A DNA stretch of 64,000 nt, taken from contig DWXE01000046.1 in the NCBI GenBank assembly GCA_019119355.1, forward strand, positions 1 to 64,000. The letters run 5' to 3'. A program made the position numbers and the translations under genes. The notes beneath the pieces are model-generated. The model was not told the origin of the DNA and did no database searches. It saw only the letters and a list, made by a program, of their open reading frames with translations. This DNA is from Candidatus Eisenbergiella merdigallinarum. Its GTDB lineage: Bacteria; Bacillota; Clostridia; Lachnospirales; Lachnospiraceae. Shown piece after piece: positions 43,017 to 52,610 of this stretch (the first letter of the stretch is position 1; each line of letters begins with the position of its first letter).

Positions 43017-45237
43017 TCTCATCCCCTCCTTCCTGCAGCAGGAAAAACTCCGCAAAGGAGCGGGTTTCGGAGTCCGGGCCGATGAAGGCGCGGAAGGCTC
43101 CGGGTTCCAGGACATGGCCGGAACCGGGCAGATAGTAGGTCAGCATATCGGCGGTGACGGAAAACCGGACGGTGCGGCTCTCTCCCGGGGCCAGCGTTTC
43201 CCGGGAGAACCCCTTGAGCAGGCGGACCGGGCGGGAACGCTGTGCCGCTACGTCCTGCAGATAGAGCTGCACCGTTTCCGTCCCCGGACGGCTCCCTTCG
43301 TTCTTCAGCGTCACTTCGGCGGTCAGAAGGGCGTCTCCTCCGGCCTGTGCCCCTTGGGAGGGGAAGGGGATCTGCCGGGCAGACAGGCGCACCGGGGAAT
43401 AGGAAAACCGCGTGTAGGTCAGCCCGTAGCCGAAGGGATAGAGGGGACCCGGGGGCTGATCCACGTAGCCGTTTTTGAACCGTTCGTACGCGCCGGACCG
43501 GTTCGGGCGCCCGGTGGGCAGATGGTTGTAATAGATGGGGCACTGCCCGCTGCTTCTGGGAAAGCTCATGGGCAGGCGTCCCGACGGCCCGGTTTTGCCG
43601 GTGAGAACGTCCGCGATGCCGTTTCCCCCTTCCGTGCCCGGGTACCAGGCGTAGAGCAGGGCATCGGAGAGTTGGGAGGCCCGCGTCAGGGCCAGGGGGC
43701 GCCCGGCCAGCACCACCGTGACGATGGGCTTTCCGGCCTGCGAAAGGCGGGAGAGCAGCTCCATCTGGTTGTCCGGCAGATCGATGTGGGAACGGCTCCC
43801 GGATTCCCCGCTCATATCCGGGTGCTCGCCCAGAACCAGGACGATTTTATCGCATTCTTCGGCCAGGGCGAGGGCCTCTTCCATCAGCGGGGCGTCGTCC
43901 GGGTATACGGCGTCGGGTTCGCAGTCGTTTTTCAGACAGCAGCCCGGGGCGTGAAGCACTCCGGAGAGCTGCCCGCAGCCGAGAAGGGCCTGTTTCACCG
44001 TCACGCAGTCCTTTTCGTCGCTGTTGACCAGCCCCCAGGTGTCGATGAGCTTCCGGCTGTGGGAGAGAGGGCCGATGAGGGCGATTTTGTCGGAAGGCCG
44101 CAGGGGCAGGACGCCGCCTTCGTTTTTTAAAAGGACGGCGGAGTTGGCGGCGGCCTCCCGGGCCAGCTGCCTGTGGGCGGGGCAGAGAAGCAGCTTTTGC
44201 TCCGCTTCCGGGTCGGCATCCTTATAGGGGTTTTCAAACAGGCCGAGTTCATCTTTCAGCGTCAGGATCCTCTCTACGGCGTTGTCCAGCTGTTCCATGG
44301 TCATCTTCCCTTCCGCCAGGAGGGATTCCAGATTGTCATAGAAGGAAGAGGATACCATTTCGATGTCCACGCCGGCCCCCACGGCCGCCAGGGCGGCTTC
44401 CTTTTCGTCCGCGCAGACGCCGTGGCAGATCAGCTCCCAGACGGCCGTGCAGTCGCTGATGACGGTTCCCGTAAAGCCCAGCCGGTCCCGGAGCAGGCCG
44501 GTGAGCAACTCCCGGCTGGCCGTGCAGGGGACGCCGTCCATGGTGTGGAAGGCTGGCATCAGGAGCTTACAGCCCGCTTCCATGGCGGCAAGAAAGGGCG
44601 GGAGATAGTCGTTCCATAAGGAAGCTTCTCCGATCTGGACGCTGTCGTAGTCCCGTCCCCCTTCCGCTGCGCCGTAGCCCGCGAAGTGCTTGACGCAGCT
44701 GGCTATCTTCCCGGGGGCGGAAACGTCGTCGCCCTGATAGCCCCGCACGAAGGCCGCGGCGAAGAGGGCGTTTAAATAAGGATCTTCCCCGGCGCTCTCC
44801 GTCACCCTGCCCCAGCGGGCGTCCCGCACCAGATCGGCCATGGGGGAAAAGGTGACGCAGACTCCGGAGCTGGCCGCCTCTGCGGCCGCGACGGCGGCGG
44901 TTTGTTCCGCCAGTTTCGGATTCCAGGTGGCGGCCAGCCCCAGAACGGAAGGAAACGCGGTTTTGAAGCCGTGGATCACGTCCGTCATGAACAGCAGGGG
45001 GATTTTGTGGCGGTTTTTTTCCAGGTGCATCTTCTGCGCCCGAATGGTGCGTTCGGCTCCGTAATACCCCAGCAGGGAACCGGCGTTGGCATCCAGAAAG
45101 GGATCCCTGTGAATGCCCTGTTCCAGCCCCATCAGGGTTCCGTCCGGATTCTCGCCCCAGAGCTGGGACATTTCGGCGGCTTTTTCCCGCACGGTCATCC
45201 GGGAGATCAGCTCCCGGATTCTTTCTTTTCCGATCAT
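43006..45237 (-). CDS. GH3 beta-glycosidase, cytoplasmic
   Basis: A 743-residue glycoside hydrolase of family 3. The N-terminal barrel holds LFMTDVIHGFKTAFP, CVKHFAGYGAAEGGRDY and the nucleophile region GTVISDCTAVWEL (the Asp; the usual Trp after it is Cys). The second alpha/beta domain and a fibronectin III-like C-terminal domain follow. There is no signal peptide, so it acts on sugars brought in by the ABC transporter encoded divergently. Beta-glucosidase and beta-xylosidase are the common activities. It is the first gene of the minus-strand arm. Confidence 0.92.
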   Translation of the reverse strand: MIGKERIRELISRMTVREKAAEMSQLWGENPDGTLMGLEQGIHRDPFLDANAGSLLGYYGAERTIRAQKMHLEKNRHKIPLLFMTDVIHGFKTAFPSVLGLAATWNPKLAEQTAAVAAAEAASSGVCVTFSPMADLVRDARWGRVTESAGEDPYLNALFAAAFVRGYQGDDVSAPGKIASCVKHFAGYGAAEGGRDYDSVQIGEASLWNDYLPPFLAAMEAGCKLLMPAFHTMDGVPCTASRELLTGLLRDRLGFTGTVISDCTAVWELICHGVCADEKEAALAAVGAGVDIEMVSSSFYDNLESLLAEGKMTMEQLDNAVERILTLKDELGLFENPYKDADPEAEQKLLLCPAHRQLAREAAANSAVLLKNEGGVLPLRPSDKIALIGPLSHSRKLIDTWGLVNSDEKDCVTVKQALLGCGQLSGVLHAPGCCLKNDCEPDAVYPDDAPLMEEALALAEECDKIVLVLGEHPDMSGESGSRSHIDLPDNQMELLSRLSQAGKPIVTVVLAGRPLALTRASQLSDALLYAWYPGTEGGNGIADVLTGKTGPSGRLPMSFPRSSGQCPIYYNHLPTGRPNRSGAYERFKNGYVDQPPGPLYPFGYGLTYTRFSYSPVRLSARQIPFPSQGAQAGGDALLTAEVTLKNEGSRPGTETVQLYLQDVAAQRSRPVRLLKGFSRETLAPGESRTVRFSVTADMLTYYLPGSGHVLEPGAFRAFIGPDSETRSFAEFFLLQEGGDENGM

Positions 45238-45263
45238 AAGCGATAGTCCTTTCTTCTAATTTT

Positions 45264-45279
45264 TTAAATGACTTAATTA
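45264..45279. promoter_or_regulatory. Operator-like site 1 (GH3 side)
   Basis: TTAAATGACTTAATTA matches the second site at 45426-45441 in 15 of 16 positions. It lies just downstream of the predicted GH3 transcription start, in the transcribed leader. Its position suits a repressor that blocks the promoter. Confidence 0.65.
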
Positions 45280-45293
45280 TTGTATTCAGATCA

Positions 45294-45322
45294 ACAGTAG
45301 CATGGGAAATAAAAGAAGTCAA
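45294..45322 (-). promoter_or_regulatory. Promoter of the GH3 arm
   Basis: On the minus strand TTGACT (45322-45317) and TACTGT (45299-45294) are 17 nt apart. The expected start lies near 45287, directly before operator-like site 1. Confidence 0.6.
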
Positions 45323-45387
45323 TACATGAAAATTTCATAAAAATAGATCTTCGAAATTGGTCGAAAAGCTGAAAAACGAAAAAGGAA

Positions 45388-45417
45388 TTGACAGAATAGG
45401 CGTGCAGAATATACAAT
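45388..45417 (+). promoter_or_regulatory. Promoter of the ABC transporter arm
   Basis: TTGACA (45388-45393) and TACAAT (45412-45417) are 18 nt apart, with the expected start near 45424, directly before operator-like site 2. Confidence 0.7.
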
Positions 45418-45425
45418 ACAAATAA

Positions 45426-45441
45426 TTAAATAACTTAATTA
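45426..45441. promoter_or_regulatory. Operator-like site 2 (transporter side)
   Basis: TTAAATAACTTAATTA lies immediately after the predicted +1 of the transporter promoter and repeats the site on the GH3 side with one change. The ROK-type repressor encoded at 49107 is the natural candidate to bind both. Confidence 0.65.
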
Positions 45442-45496
45442 ACTAATTTGCAAAATTCAGAGAGCGGACGAAGGAAAAAACGGAAAGGGGAAGGTT

Positions 45497-46417
45497 ATGA
45501 TCGGAAAGAAATCGGCGCTGCTGAAAAAAATGAAGAAACAAAGGTATCTGTTGTTGATGGTGATCCCGGGAATGATCTGGCTGCTGGTCTTTTGCTATTT
45601 CCCGATGTGGGGCTGTCAGATCGCATTTCAGAATTACAGGATCACGGACGCCATCGGGAGCAGCGAATTCGTGGGGCTCAAGTGGTTCATCCGGTTTTTT
45701 CAGGACAACAATTTCTGGACGGTGATGAAGAACACGTTGGGCATCAGCTTTTTGAAGCTGGCCTTCGGCTTCACGCTTCCTATCGTGTTCGCCCTGCTGC
45801 TGAATGAGATCCGGAACGTGAAGTTCAAGCGGGTGGTGCAGACCATTTCCTATCTGCCCCACTTCCTGTCCTGGGTCATTCTGGGAGGCATCATGATCAC
45901 CTGGCTGTCGGATACGGGACTTCTGAACGACGTGTTCCTGGCGCTGGGGCTCATCGACGAGCGGACGGCCTTCCTGGCAAAGCCTCAGTATTTCTGGGCC
46001 ATATCGGTGATTTCGGAAGTGTGGAAGGAGCTGGGATGGGGCGCTATCATCTACCTGGCGGCCATCGCGGGAATCGACCCGACCCAGTACGAGGCGGCGG
46101 AGATCGACGGGGCCAACCGCTTCCAGAAGCTGTGGAACATCACCCTGCCGGAGATTTCCTCCACCATCGCGATCCTGTTTATCCTCCAGGTGGGAAATAT
46201 CATGGGATCCAATTTCGACCAGATCTTCGTGCTGAACAACGCCCTGAACGATCCGGCCAGCAACGTGATCGACATGTTCGTCTACAAACAGGGGATCACC
46301 AGGGCGAACTATTCCTACGCCACGGCCATCGGCCTGTTCCGCTCCGTCATTTCCCTTCTCCTTCTGGTGATCGCAAATAAAGTGACGGAAAAGCTGGAAG
46401 GCGACGCGCTGTTTTAA
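45497..46417 (+). CDS. Sugar ABC transporter permease, LplB type
   Basis: A 306-residue protein with six membrane segments and the EAA loop EAAEIDGANRFQKLWNITLP that contacts the ATPase. The family imports oligosaccharides in Bacillota. The start at 45497 has AAAGGGGAAGG upstream. No ATPase gene is present in the locus, as is usual for CUT1 systems that share an MsmX-type ATPase. Confidence 0.92.
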   Translation: MIGKKSALLKKMKKQRYLLLMVIPGMIWLLVFCYFPMWGCQIAFQNYRITDAIGSSEFVGLKWFIRFFQDNNFWTVMKNTLGISFLKLAFGFTLPIVFALLLNEIRNVKFKRVVQTISYLPHFLSWVILGGIMITWLSDTGLLNDVFLALGLIDERTAFLAKPQYFWAISVISEVWKELGWGAIIYLAAIAGIDPTQYEAAEIDGANRFQKLWNITLPEISSTIAILFILQVGNIMGSNFDQIFVLNNALNDPASNVIDMFVYKQGITRANYSYATAIGLFRSVISLLLLVIANKVTEKLEGDALF

Positions 46418-46432
46418 GAGGAGGAAGGCAAA

Positions 46433-47329
46433 ATGAAGAAGAATCAAATCAAAAGAAGAAAGCGGATCAAACCCTTCGACGCGGTGAACGCCCTGTTCAT
46501 GGCAGCGATCTGTTTTTTGATGATCTACCCCCTCTGGTACGTGGTGGTCAATTCCTTCAGCGAGGGGACGGAGGTGCTCAAAGGCGGCATTTACTGGTTG
46601 CCCAGGAAGTTCTGCCTGGAGAGCTACGAAGCGGTATTCCGGAACCGGGATATTTTTACGGCATTCGGGATTTCCGTATTAAAGACCGCGGTGGGCACGG
46701 TGACGAGCGTATTTTTCACGGCTATGGTGGCCTACGGTTTATCGAAATCCGACCTGATCGGAAGGAAGTTCTTCATGATGATGGGCATCGTCACCATGTT
46801 TTTCTCCGGGGGCCTGATCCCCTATTTCCTGGTGATCCGCAACCTGGGGCTCCTGGACAGCTTCTGGGTGTACATCATCCCCTCGCTGTTCGGGTTTTAC
46901 AACGCCATCATCTTCATCACGTTCTTTAAAAATATCCCGGTGGAGCTGGAGGAGTCGGCGAAGATCGACGGGGCCAACGACTTTAAGATTTTTTTGAGGA
47001 TCATCCTTCCGGTGTCCATGCCGGTGATCGCCACCATCGCCCTGTTCAACGGCGTGGGGCAGTGGAACGATTATTTTACGGGCGTCATCTACATCACCAA
47101 CGAACAGTGGCTGATCCCGATTCAGACGTTCCTCTATAAGGTGATTTCGGAGAATTCCTCCACCAGCATCACCGCGAACATGCCGGCCAGCGTCCGGGCG
47201 AGCATGGTCACTTCCACCACGGTCAAATACGCCACGATGGTGATCACCACCTTCCCCATCATGTGCGTCTACCCATTTTTACAGAAATATTTCGTACAGG
47301 GAATTATGGTCGGTTCCGTAAAGGGCTGA
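46433..47329 (+). CDS. Sugar ABC transporter permease, YtcP type
   Basis: A 298-residue protein with six membrane segments and the EAA-type loop ELEESAKIDGANDFKIFLRIILP. It is the usual second permease of the LplB/YtcP pair. It starts 15 nt after the first permease with GAGGAGG upstream, and is followed by the binding protein gene after 50 nt. Confidence 0.92.
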   Translation: MKKNQIKRRKRIKPFDAVNALFMAAICFLMIYPLWYVVVNSFSEGTEVLKGGIYWLPRKFCLESYEAVFRNRDIFTAFGISVLKTAVGTVTSVFFTAMVAYGLSKSDLIGRKFFMMMGIVTMFFSGGLIPYFLVIRNLGLLDSFWVYIIPSLFGFYNAIIFITFFKNIPVELEESAKIDGANDFKIFLRIILPVSMPVIATIALFNGVGQWNDYFTGVIYITNEQWLIPIQTFLYKVISENSSTSITANMPASVRASMVTSTTVKYATMVITTFPIMCVYPFLQKYFVQGIMVGSVKG

Positions 47330-47379
47330 TTCATATAAAACAAAAGGATATCGAGCGAAAGCGCGGAAAGGAGTCAGGA

Positions 47380-49029
47380 ATGAAAAGAAAACTTGCGATG
47401 CTCTTGTGCGGATGTCTGGCGGTCTCCATGGTCGCCGGATGCGGAGGAGGAAACGCGGGCGGCGAAGGCGAAAAGGGCCAGGAGACGGCGTCAGACGGCC
47501 TGCCGGCGGCGGTGACGGAGGCCACGGCAAAGGAGCCGGGCTGGATGGCGGACACGGAACCCGTGACGCTGGACTGGTACGTGAACTACTCCTGGTATTC
47601 CAGCATGTGGGATACCGGGGAATTCTCCCAGTGGATGGAGGAAAAGACCGGTGTGAAGATCAACTTCATCGTTCCTTCCGGAGACGAGGGGGAAAAGCTC
47701 AACACCATGATCGCGGGCGATACCCTGCCGGAGATCATCACCATCGAAGCTGGGGATCCGGCCTTTAAGCAGATGGTGGACGCGGGGCTTTTGTATCCCA
47801 TCAACCAGCTGGCGGACAAGTACGATCCCTATTTCTATGAAGTGACGTCGGAGCAGACCAGGAACTGGTTTTCGTCGGAGGACGGCAACCTCTACTGCTA
47901 TCCCAACGCCTCCATCGCCCCCGATCAGTACGACGAGCTGACGGGCGTGCGGACCTATCAGACCTTCAACGTGAAGAAGGACTATTACGAGGCTATCGGC
48001 AGCCCGGACATGTCCACGCCGGAAGGATTCCTCGATGCCCTTCAGGCGGCGAAAGATCTGTATGAAGGCCAGATCGACGGCTTCATCCCCATCGTGCTGC
48101 ACGATTTCAACGAAACGGGAAACTATTCCCTGGACAGCTATCTGCTGGACTATCTGGGCGTGCCCAAAGCCATCGACGGACAGCTGTATGACCGCCGGGA
48201 GGACGAGGGATACCAGACCTGGCTCAAAACCTTCCGCAAGGCCAACGAAATGGGGCTGATCGCGTCCAACGTGTTTACGGACGGCCGCCAGCAGGTAGAG
48301 GAAGAGATGGCGCAAAAGAGGGTGTTCGCGGCGCTGTATCAAAACAGCGACTTCACGGTGGAACAGCAGATGCTCTGGGATGAGGATCCGGATACGGCCT
48401 ATATCCCCATCGACGGCCCCAGCATCGGCAACGATCCGGCCATCGAAGGCCCCGGCATCGCCGGCTGGACCATCACCTGCATCACGAAAAACTGTAAGAA
48501 TCCCGAACGCGCCATCGAGTTCATGACTTACTGGTGCAGCGAAGAGGGAACCCGTGACGCCATGTTCGGCCAGGTGGGAACCAGCTGCGAGCTGGACGAA
48601 AACGGCGATCCCCACTATACGGAAGAATATCAGGAACTCTATAACAGCGATTTCGATGCGTTCACCCAGAAAACCGGATCCGATCCGCTCTGGATGCTGG
48701 GCGATCCCGTGAAGGCGAACAACTGGGCGCTGGATACGCCGGAACCCCTGCAGGAGATGTACTTCTGGGCGGAGGACTACGTGGTCAGCGGCTCCGCGTT
48801 CTCCATGCTGGATCCGGAGGCAAACACCGAAGAGAGCGAGATCAAGGCGGATATCGACCTGCTGTGGGGCGAGACGCTGCCGAAGCTGATCACCGCGGAA
48901 AGCGACGAAGCGTTCGACGCGCTGATGGCGGATTACTTCGAACAGAGGGATGCCCTGGGCTGGGAGACGCTCCTGGCTTATCAGCAGTCGAAATATGAGG
49001 AAAATCTGGAAAAGCTTGGCATGAATTGA
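47380..49029 (+). CDS. Extracellular solute-binding lipoprotein (oligosaccharide)
   Basis: A 549-residue lipoprotein: signal peptide and lipobox (VAGC) near residue 20, then a Gly/Glu-rich linker and a family 1 substrate-binding fold with many surface Trp and Tyr residues. The size is typical of LplA-type proteins. It captures the substrate for the two permeases just upstream. The ATG at 47380 follows AAAGGAG. The sugar bound is unknown, but the enzymes nearby point to a hexosamine- or arabinose-containing oligosaccharide. Confidence 0.9.
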   Translation: MKRKLAMLLCGCLAVSMVAGCGGGNAGGEGEKGQETASDGLPAAVTEATAKEPGWMADTEPVTLDWYVNYSWYSSMWDTGEFSQWMEEKTGVKINFIVPSGDEGEKLNTMIAGDTLPEIITIEAGDPAFKQMVDAGLLYPINQLADKYDPYFYEVTSEQTRNWFSSEDGNLYCYPNASIAPDQYDELTGVRTYQTFNVKKDYYEAIGSPDMSTPEGFLDALQAAKDLYEGQIDGFIPIVLHDFNETGNYSLDSYLLDYLGVPKAIDGQLYDRREDEGYQTWLKTFRKANEMGLIASNVFTDGRQQVEEEMAQKRVFAALYQNSDFTVEQQMLWDEDPDTAYIPIDGPSIGNDPAIEGPGIAGWTITCITKNCKNPERAIEFMTYWCSEEGTRDAMFGQVGTSCELDENGDPHYTEEYQELYNSDFDAFTQKTGSDPLWMLGDPVKANNWALDTPEPLQEMYFWAEDYVVSGSAFSMLDPEANTEESEIKADIDLLWGETLPKLITAESDEAFDALMADYFEQRDALGWETLLAYQQSKYEENLEKLGMN

Positions 49030-49062
49030 GTGAAAAAGCGTTGATTTTCCGGTATAATGAAT

Positions 49063-49091
49063 CCGGGCGGGAAGATGGAACTTCTGCCCGG
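49063..49091 (+). promoter_or_regulatory. Leader hairpin before the ROK regulator gene
   Basis: CCGGGC (49063-49068) pairs with GCCCGG (49086-49091) and GAAG with CTTC inside it. No T run follows, so it is not a terminator. A TATAAT at 49053-49058 just upstream may be a -10 box without a clear -35, in which case the hairpin forms the 5' end of the transcript. Confidence 0.5.
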
Positions 49092-49106
49092 AAAGGGAGC
49101 GCAGAT

Positions 49107-50231
49107 ATGAGGGCAATGGTATGCACGGATATGAAACGGAATAACCGGAAGATGATTTTCGACATCGTGCGCAAAGAGCGCTGCGTCACGAGGGCGGAAC
49201 TCTCCAGAACGACGGGGATGAGCGGCCCGTCCATCATGACCATCGTCAACGAATTCATCGACCTGGGAATCCTCACCGCTTCGGAGAAGGAAGCGAAATC
49301 CGGAGAACTGGGCAGAAAGCCGGTCCCCATGCTGTTCAATCCCGACGCCCTGCAGTCCGTAGGGATCGAATTCGAAGGAAACAACCTCTTCGTCGGCCTC
49401 GTGAACATGGACGGCGAGATCAGATATCAGACCATGGTGAAGGTGCAGCCGAATCTGGGAGACGCATTTTATCAGTCCCTGTTTTCCTGCCTGGATAAAC
49501 TCGAGGGCATGATGACGGAGACGGAGAAGAAGAACTATCTGGGCATCGGGTTCGGGATTCCGGGCGTGGTGGATCCGAAGGAGAAGAGGGTGGAATTCGC
49601 GCCCTATGTGGGGATCCGGGAGCCCGCGGACATCTCCGCGGATCTTAACAGGGTGTCCGACCGCTACGGGAAGCCGGTCCTGATCGAAAACGATGTGAAC
49701 GCCGGCGCGGCGGGGGAGTATTACGTGCGACGGATCCGGGAGGAAATTCAGGATCTGCTGTACGTTTCCGTGGGCGCGGGCATCGGCGCGGGCATCATTC
49801 TGGACGGGAAGCTGCGCCACGGCCGCAGGAATCTTTGCGGGGAGATCGGCTATACCGTGGACAGCGCGGACCAGATCGTAGAACGGTCCCGGTCCGGCCG
49901 GCTGGAGAGCCTGCTTTCCCGGGAAGCGCTGTGCGAAAAGTTTGAGGAATACCGGCAGTACGGCCTGGTGAGCCCGGATATGGTGTCTTATATGACGAAG
50001 CTCCTAAGCCCCGTCATCGCCAATCTGGCCAACGCCCTGGATGTGGACCGGGTGGTCGTCGGCGGGAATCTGGCGGTGAGCGCCGGAGAGGCCCTGCTGC
50101 AGTCCCTGGATCGGGAGCTGGAGCATCTGACGCTGGCCCGGATAAAGCTGCAGGGCTGCCGGACGGACTATACGGGCGTTGTGGGGAGCGCGCTTCTGGC
50201 TTCCAACACGCTGATGGACACAATTTTCTGA
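49107..50231 (+). CDS. ROK-family transcriptional repressor (NagC/XylR type)
   Basis: A 374-residue protein. The N-terminal winged helix (NRKMIFDIVRKERCVTRAELSRTTGMSGPSIMTIVNEFIDLG) is followed by a sugar-kinase-like ROK domain (GIEFEGNNLFVGLVNM, GIPGVVDP, ENDVNAGAAGEY). The usual zinc-binding cysteine motif is not visible. It is the only DNA-binding regulator in the glycan island and is placed between the transporter and the kinase, so it should control the divergent promoters at 45.3 kb. The ATG at 49107 has AAAGGGAG upstream. Confidence 0.88.
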   Translation: MRAMVCTDMKRNNRKMIFDIVRKERCVTRAELSRTTGMSGPSIMTIVNEFIDLGILTASEKEAKSGELGRKPVPMLFNPDALQSVGIEFEGNNLFVGLVNMDGEIRYQTMVKVQPNLGDAFYQSLFSCLDKLEGMMTETEKKNYLGIGFGIPGVVDPKEKRVEFAPYVGIREPADISADLNRVSDRYGKPVLIENDVNAGAAGEYYVRRIREEIQDLLYVSVGAGIGAGIILDGKLRHGRRNLCGEIGYTVDSADQIVERSRSGRLESLLSREALCEKFEEYRQYGLVSPDMVSYMTKLLSPVIANLANALDVDRVVVGGNLAVSAGEALLQSLDRELEHLTLARIKLQGCRTDYTGVVGSALLASNTLMDTIF

Positions 50232-50256
50232 AATAAGGATTGGATGGATAGATAGG

Positions 50257-51159
50257 ATGAACAAGTTGACTGGCGCAGTAGACATCGGAGGGACGAAAAT
50301 ACAGGTAGGGATCGTGGACCGGGCGGGAAACGTCCTGGCGGACGGATGCTTCCCTACCGCATCCGGACAGCAGTCCGCCGACTGCGCGGTGGAAAAAATC
50401 GCGAAGCTGCTGGAAGAGCAGTGCCGCAGCCTGGGGATCGATCCCAAAAGCCTGCGGGGGATCGGCATTTCCTGCACGGGCCCGGTGGACTGTCGGAAGG
50501 GAACCATCGAAAACCCGTATACGCTGTCCGGCTGGCTGGGATATCCTGTGGTGGAAAAACTGTCGGAACGGACCGGGCTCTGCGTCCGGATGGAAAACGA
50601 CGCCAACGGCGCCCTGCTGGGGGAGATCCAGAGAAGAGGGCTCACGGGGCAAAAGGTGCTGATGGTGACGCTGGGAACGGGCATCGGAGCGGCCTTCTGG
50701 AACGCGGGAAGCCTTCACCGCAGCGGGAAGTATCATCCGGAGATGGGCCATGTGATCGTGGCATCGGATGGCGACCTCTGTTATTGCGGGCACAGGGGAT
50801 GCTTTGAGAGCAGGTGTTCCGGGAAGGCCGTGAACCGGAGGGCCGAACGGGAGGGATACCGGGATTTCGACGAGCTGTACGCGAAAGCCGCAAGCGACGA
50901 ACGGGCCCTGCGGCTGCTGGACGAAATCCGCCGGGATCTGAAGAACGGGATCTGGACGCTGAACCTGATTTTCAAACCGGACACGATCATTCTGGCGGGC
51001 GGGTTTTCCAGGCGGTATTTTTCCTTCGTGAAGGAAGCGGTGGAAGAGGATAGCGCCGGAAAGGAAGACTTCCTTTCGGATTTCGAAATCCTGCCCGCCT
51101 TCGAGAACAAAAATTCGGCTCTGGCCGGCGCCAATATGCTGTTTGATCAGGAGGAATGA
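50257..51159 (+). CDS. ROK-family sugar kinase
   Basis: A 300-residue protein with the phosphate loop GAVDIGGTKIQVGIVD, GISCTGPVD, the catalytic-base segment ENDANGALLGE, the glycine motif LGTGIGAAFW and the zinc motif CYCGHRGCFES. These mark an active glucokinase, N-acetylglucosamine or N-acetylmannosamine kinase. Together with the NagB-family isomerase two genes on, an amino-sugar substrate is favoured, but this is inference. It begins 25 nt after the ROK repressor. Confidence 0.88.
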   Translation: MNKLTGAVDIGGTKIQVGIVDRAGNVLADGCFPTASGQQSADCAVEKIAKLLEEQCRSLGIDPKSLRGIGISCTGPVDCRKGTIENPYTLSGWLGYPVVEKLSERTGLCVRMENDANGALLGEIQRRGLTGQKVLMVTLGTGIGAAFWNAGSLHRSGKYHPEMGHVIVASDGDLCYCGHRGCFESRCSGKAVNRRAEREGYRDFDELYAKAASDERALRLLDEIRRDLKNGIWTLNLIFKPDTIILAGGFSRRYFSFVKEAVEEDSAGKEDFLSDFEILPAFENKNSALAGANMLFDQEE

Positions 51160-51167
51160 AGGAAGAC

Positions 51168-52550
51168 ATGAAGAAATATGAAAAACTGAAAATCGTGATG
51201 GTGGGCGCGGGGAGCTGTTCCTTCTGCCCGGTGACCCTTTCGGATATTTTGCTGAGCGATCTCATCAACTCCCTTCCGCTGGAAGTGTGCCTGATGGATA
51301 TCGACCGGCACGCGCTGGACGTCAGCTTCGAGTTCGCCAAAAAGGCGAAGGAGGTTTCCGGGCGGGAGCTGAAGCTGTGGGCCACCGCGGATCTGGACGC
51401 GGCTCTGGCTGACGCGGACTTCGTGGTGGCGGCCATCGAGGTGGACCGGTATCATTACTGGTCCATGGATTTCCACATTCCCAGAAGATACGGGTTCCGC
51501 CAGGTTTACGGGGAGAACGGAGGGCCCGGCGGAATGTTCCACACCTTAAGAAACCTGGGGCCCACGCTGCACATCGCCCACAGGATGGAGGAACTCTGCC
51601 CGGACGCCTGGCTGATCAACTATACCAATCCGGAGGCGAAGCTGGTGGAAGCGGTGCTCAAGCTGACGAAAATCCGCGCGGTGGGCGTCTGCCACGGCTT
51701 CGACATGGGCGTGGATCAGATCGCCAAAATCCTGGAAAGGGATAAGGAAGAGCTGGAGATCGAAGGCTGCGGGTTAAACCACTTCGGATGGATGACTTCC
51801 ATCCGGGATAAACGGACGGGGGAAGATCTGTATCCCGCGTTCCGGGAGAAGGAGCGGCAGGCTCACTGGCTGGCCAACTGGGACGAGGTGGGGCTGTCCC
51901 GGATGATGCTGCGCACCTACGGGCTGTACCCTTATCCCGGCACCAACCACATCGGGGAATACATCGCCTGGAGCGACGAATTTCTGGCCAGCACGAAGAT
52001 CCAGTATTTCTTCGATCCCGTCCGGGAACATCCCTGGGAGACGAAAAAGACGCCCCGATTCGTGTACGATTTCTGCTCGAATCCCACCGGGATCCCGTTT
52101 TCGGAAAAGGACGGGGACAAGGATCAGGAATACCGGGAACGGTTCGTCATCGGGGAGAACGGCCTGCAGCGCTCCTCGGAATACGGCATTCCCATCATCG
52201 AGGCCATCGCCTTCGACCTGCACCGGCACATCCCGTCCCTGAACGTGCTCAATGAGGGACAGATTCCGGGCGTGATGCAGGGCATGTGCGTGGAAGGCCC
52301 CTGCGTGCTGGACGGGGAGGGCATCCATCCGGTGGAGACGAAAGGGCTTCCCGCAGCGGTGACCGCCATGATCAACCAGCAGGGCGCGATCCATCAGCTG
52401 GTGATCGACGCCTATACGGAAAAATCCAGGAACAAACTCCTGCAGGCGCTTCTGCTGGATCCCACCGTGTCCAATTACAACAACGCGGTGGCGCTGATCG
52501 ACGAAATGTGCGAACGGGAGAAGGAAATTCTTCCCGAACTGCACTGGTGA
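51168..52550 (+). CDS. GH4 NAD-dependent glycosidase
   Basis: A 460-residue protein of family GH4. The N-terminal Rossmann motif VMVGAGSCSFCP binds NAD. NYTNPEAKLVEAV, the Cys-His region VCHGFDMG and the His in GLNHFGW match the manganese-binding Cys and His of the family. GH4 enzymes cleave alpha- or beta-glycosides by a redox elimination mechanism and act in the cytoplasm on free or 6-phosphorylated sugars; the subtype here is not determined. Starts at 51156 (overlapping the previous stop) and 51168 are both possible. Confidence 0.88.
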   Translation: MKKYEKLKIVMVGAGSCSFCPVTLSDILLSDLINSLPLEVCLMDIDRHALDVSFEFAKKAKEVSGRELKLWATADLDAALADADFVVAAIEVDRYHYWSMDFHIPRRYGFRQVYGENGGPGGMFHTLRNLGPTLHIAHRMEELCPDAWLINYTNPEAKLVEAVLKLTKIRAVGVCHGFDMGVDQIAKILERDKEELEIEGCGLNHFGWMTSIRDKRTGEDLYPAFREKERQAHWLANWDEVGLSRMMLRTYGLYPYPGTNHIGEYIAWSDEFLASTKIQYFFDPVREHPWETKKTPRFVYDFCSNPTGIPFSEKDGDKDQEYRERFVIGENGLQRSSEYGIPIIEAIAFDLHRHIPSLNVLNEGQIPGVMQGMCVEGPCVLDGEGIHPVETKGLPAAVTAMINQQGAIHQLVIDAYTEKSRNKLLQALLLDPTVSNYNNAVALIDEMCEREKEILPELHW

Positions 52551-52573
52551 GCCCGATCACGCGCGGCACGACG

Positions 52574-52604
52574 AAAAACCCGGCGTTTTACCGCCGGGTT
52601 TTTT
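52574..52604 (+). terminator. Intrinsic terminator after the GH4 gene
   Basis: AAAAACCCGGCG (52574-52585) pairs with CGCCGGGTTTTT (52592-52603) around a 6-nt loop and runs into six T. It lies inside the run of plus-strand genes, so it may reduce or separate expression of the NagB to GH127 part. Confidence 0.9.
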
Positions 52605-52610
52605 ACAGGA

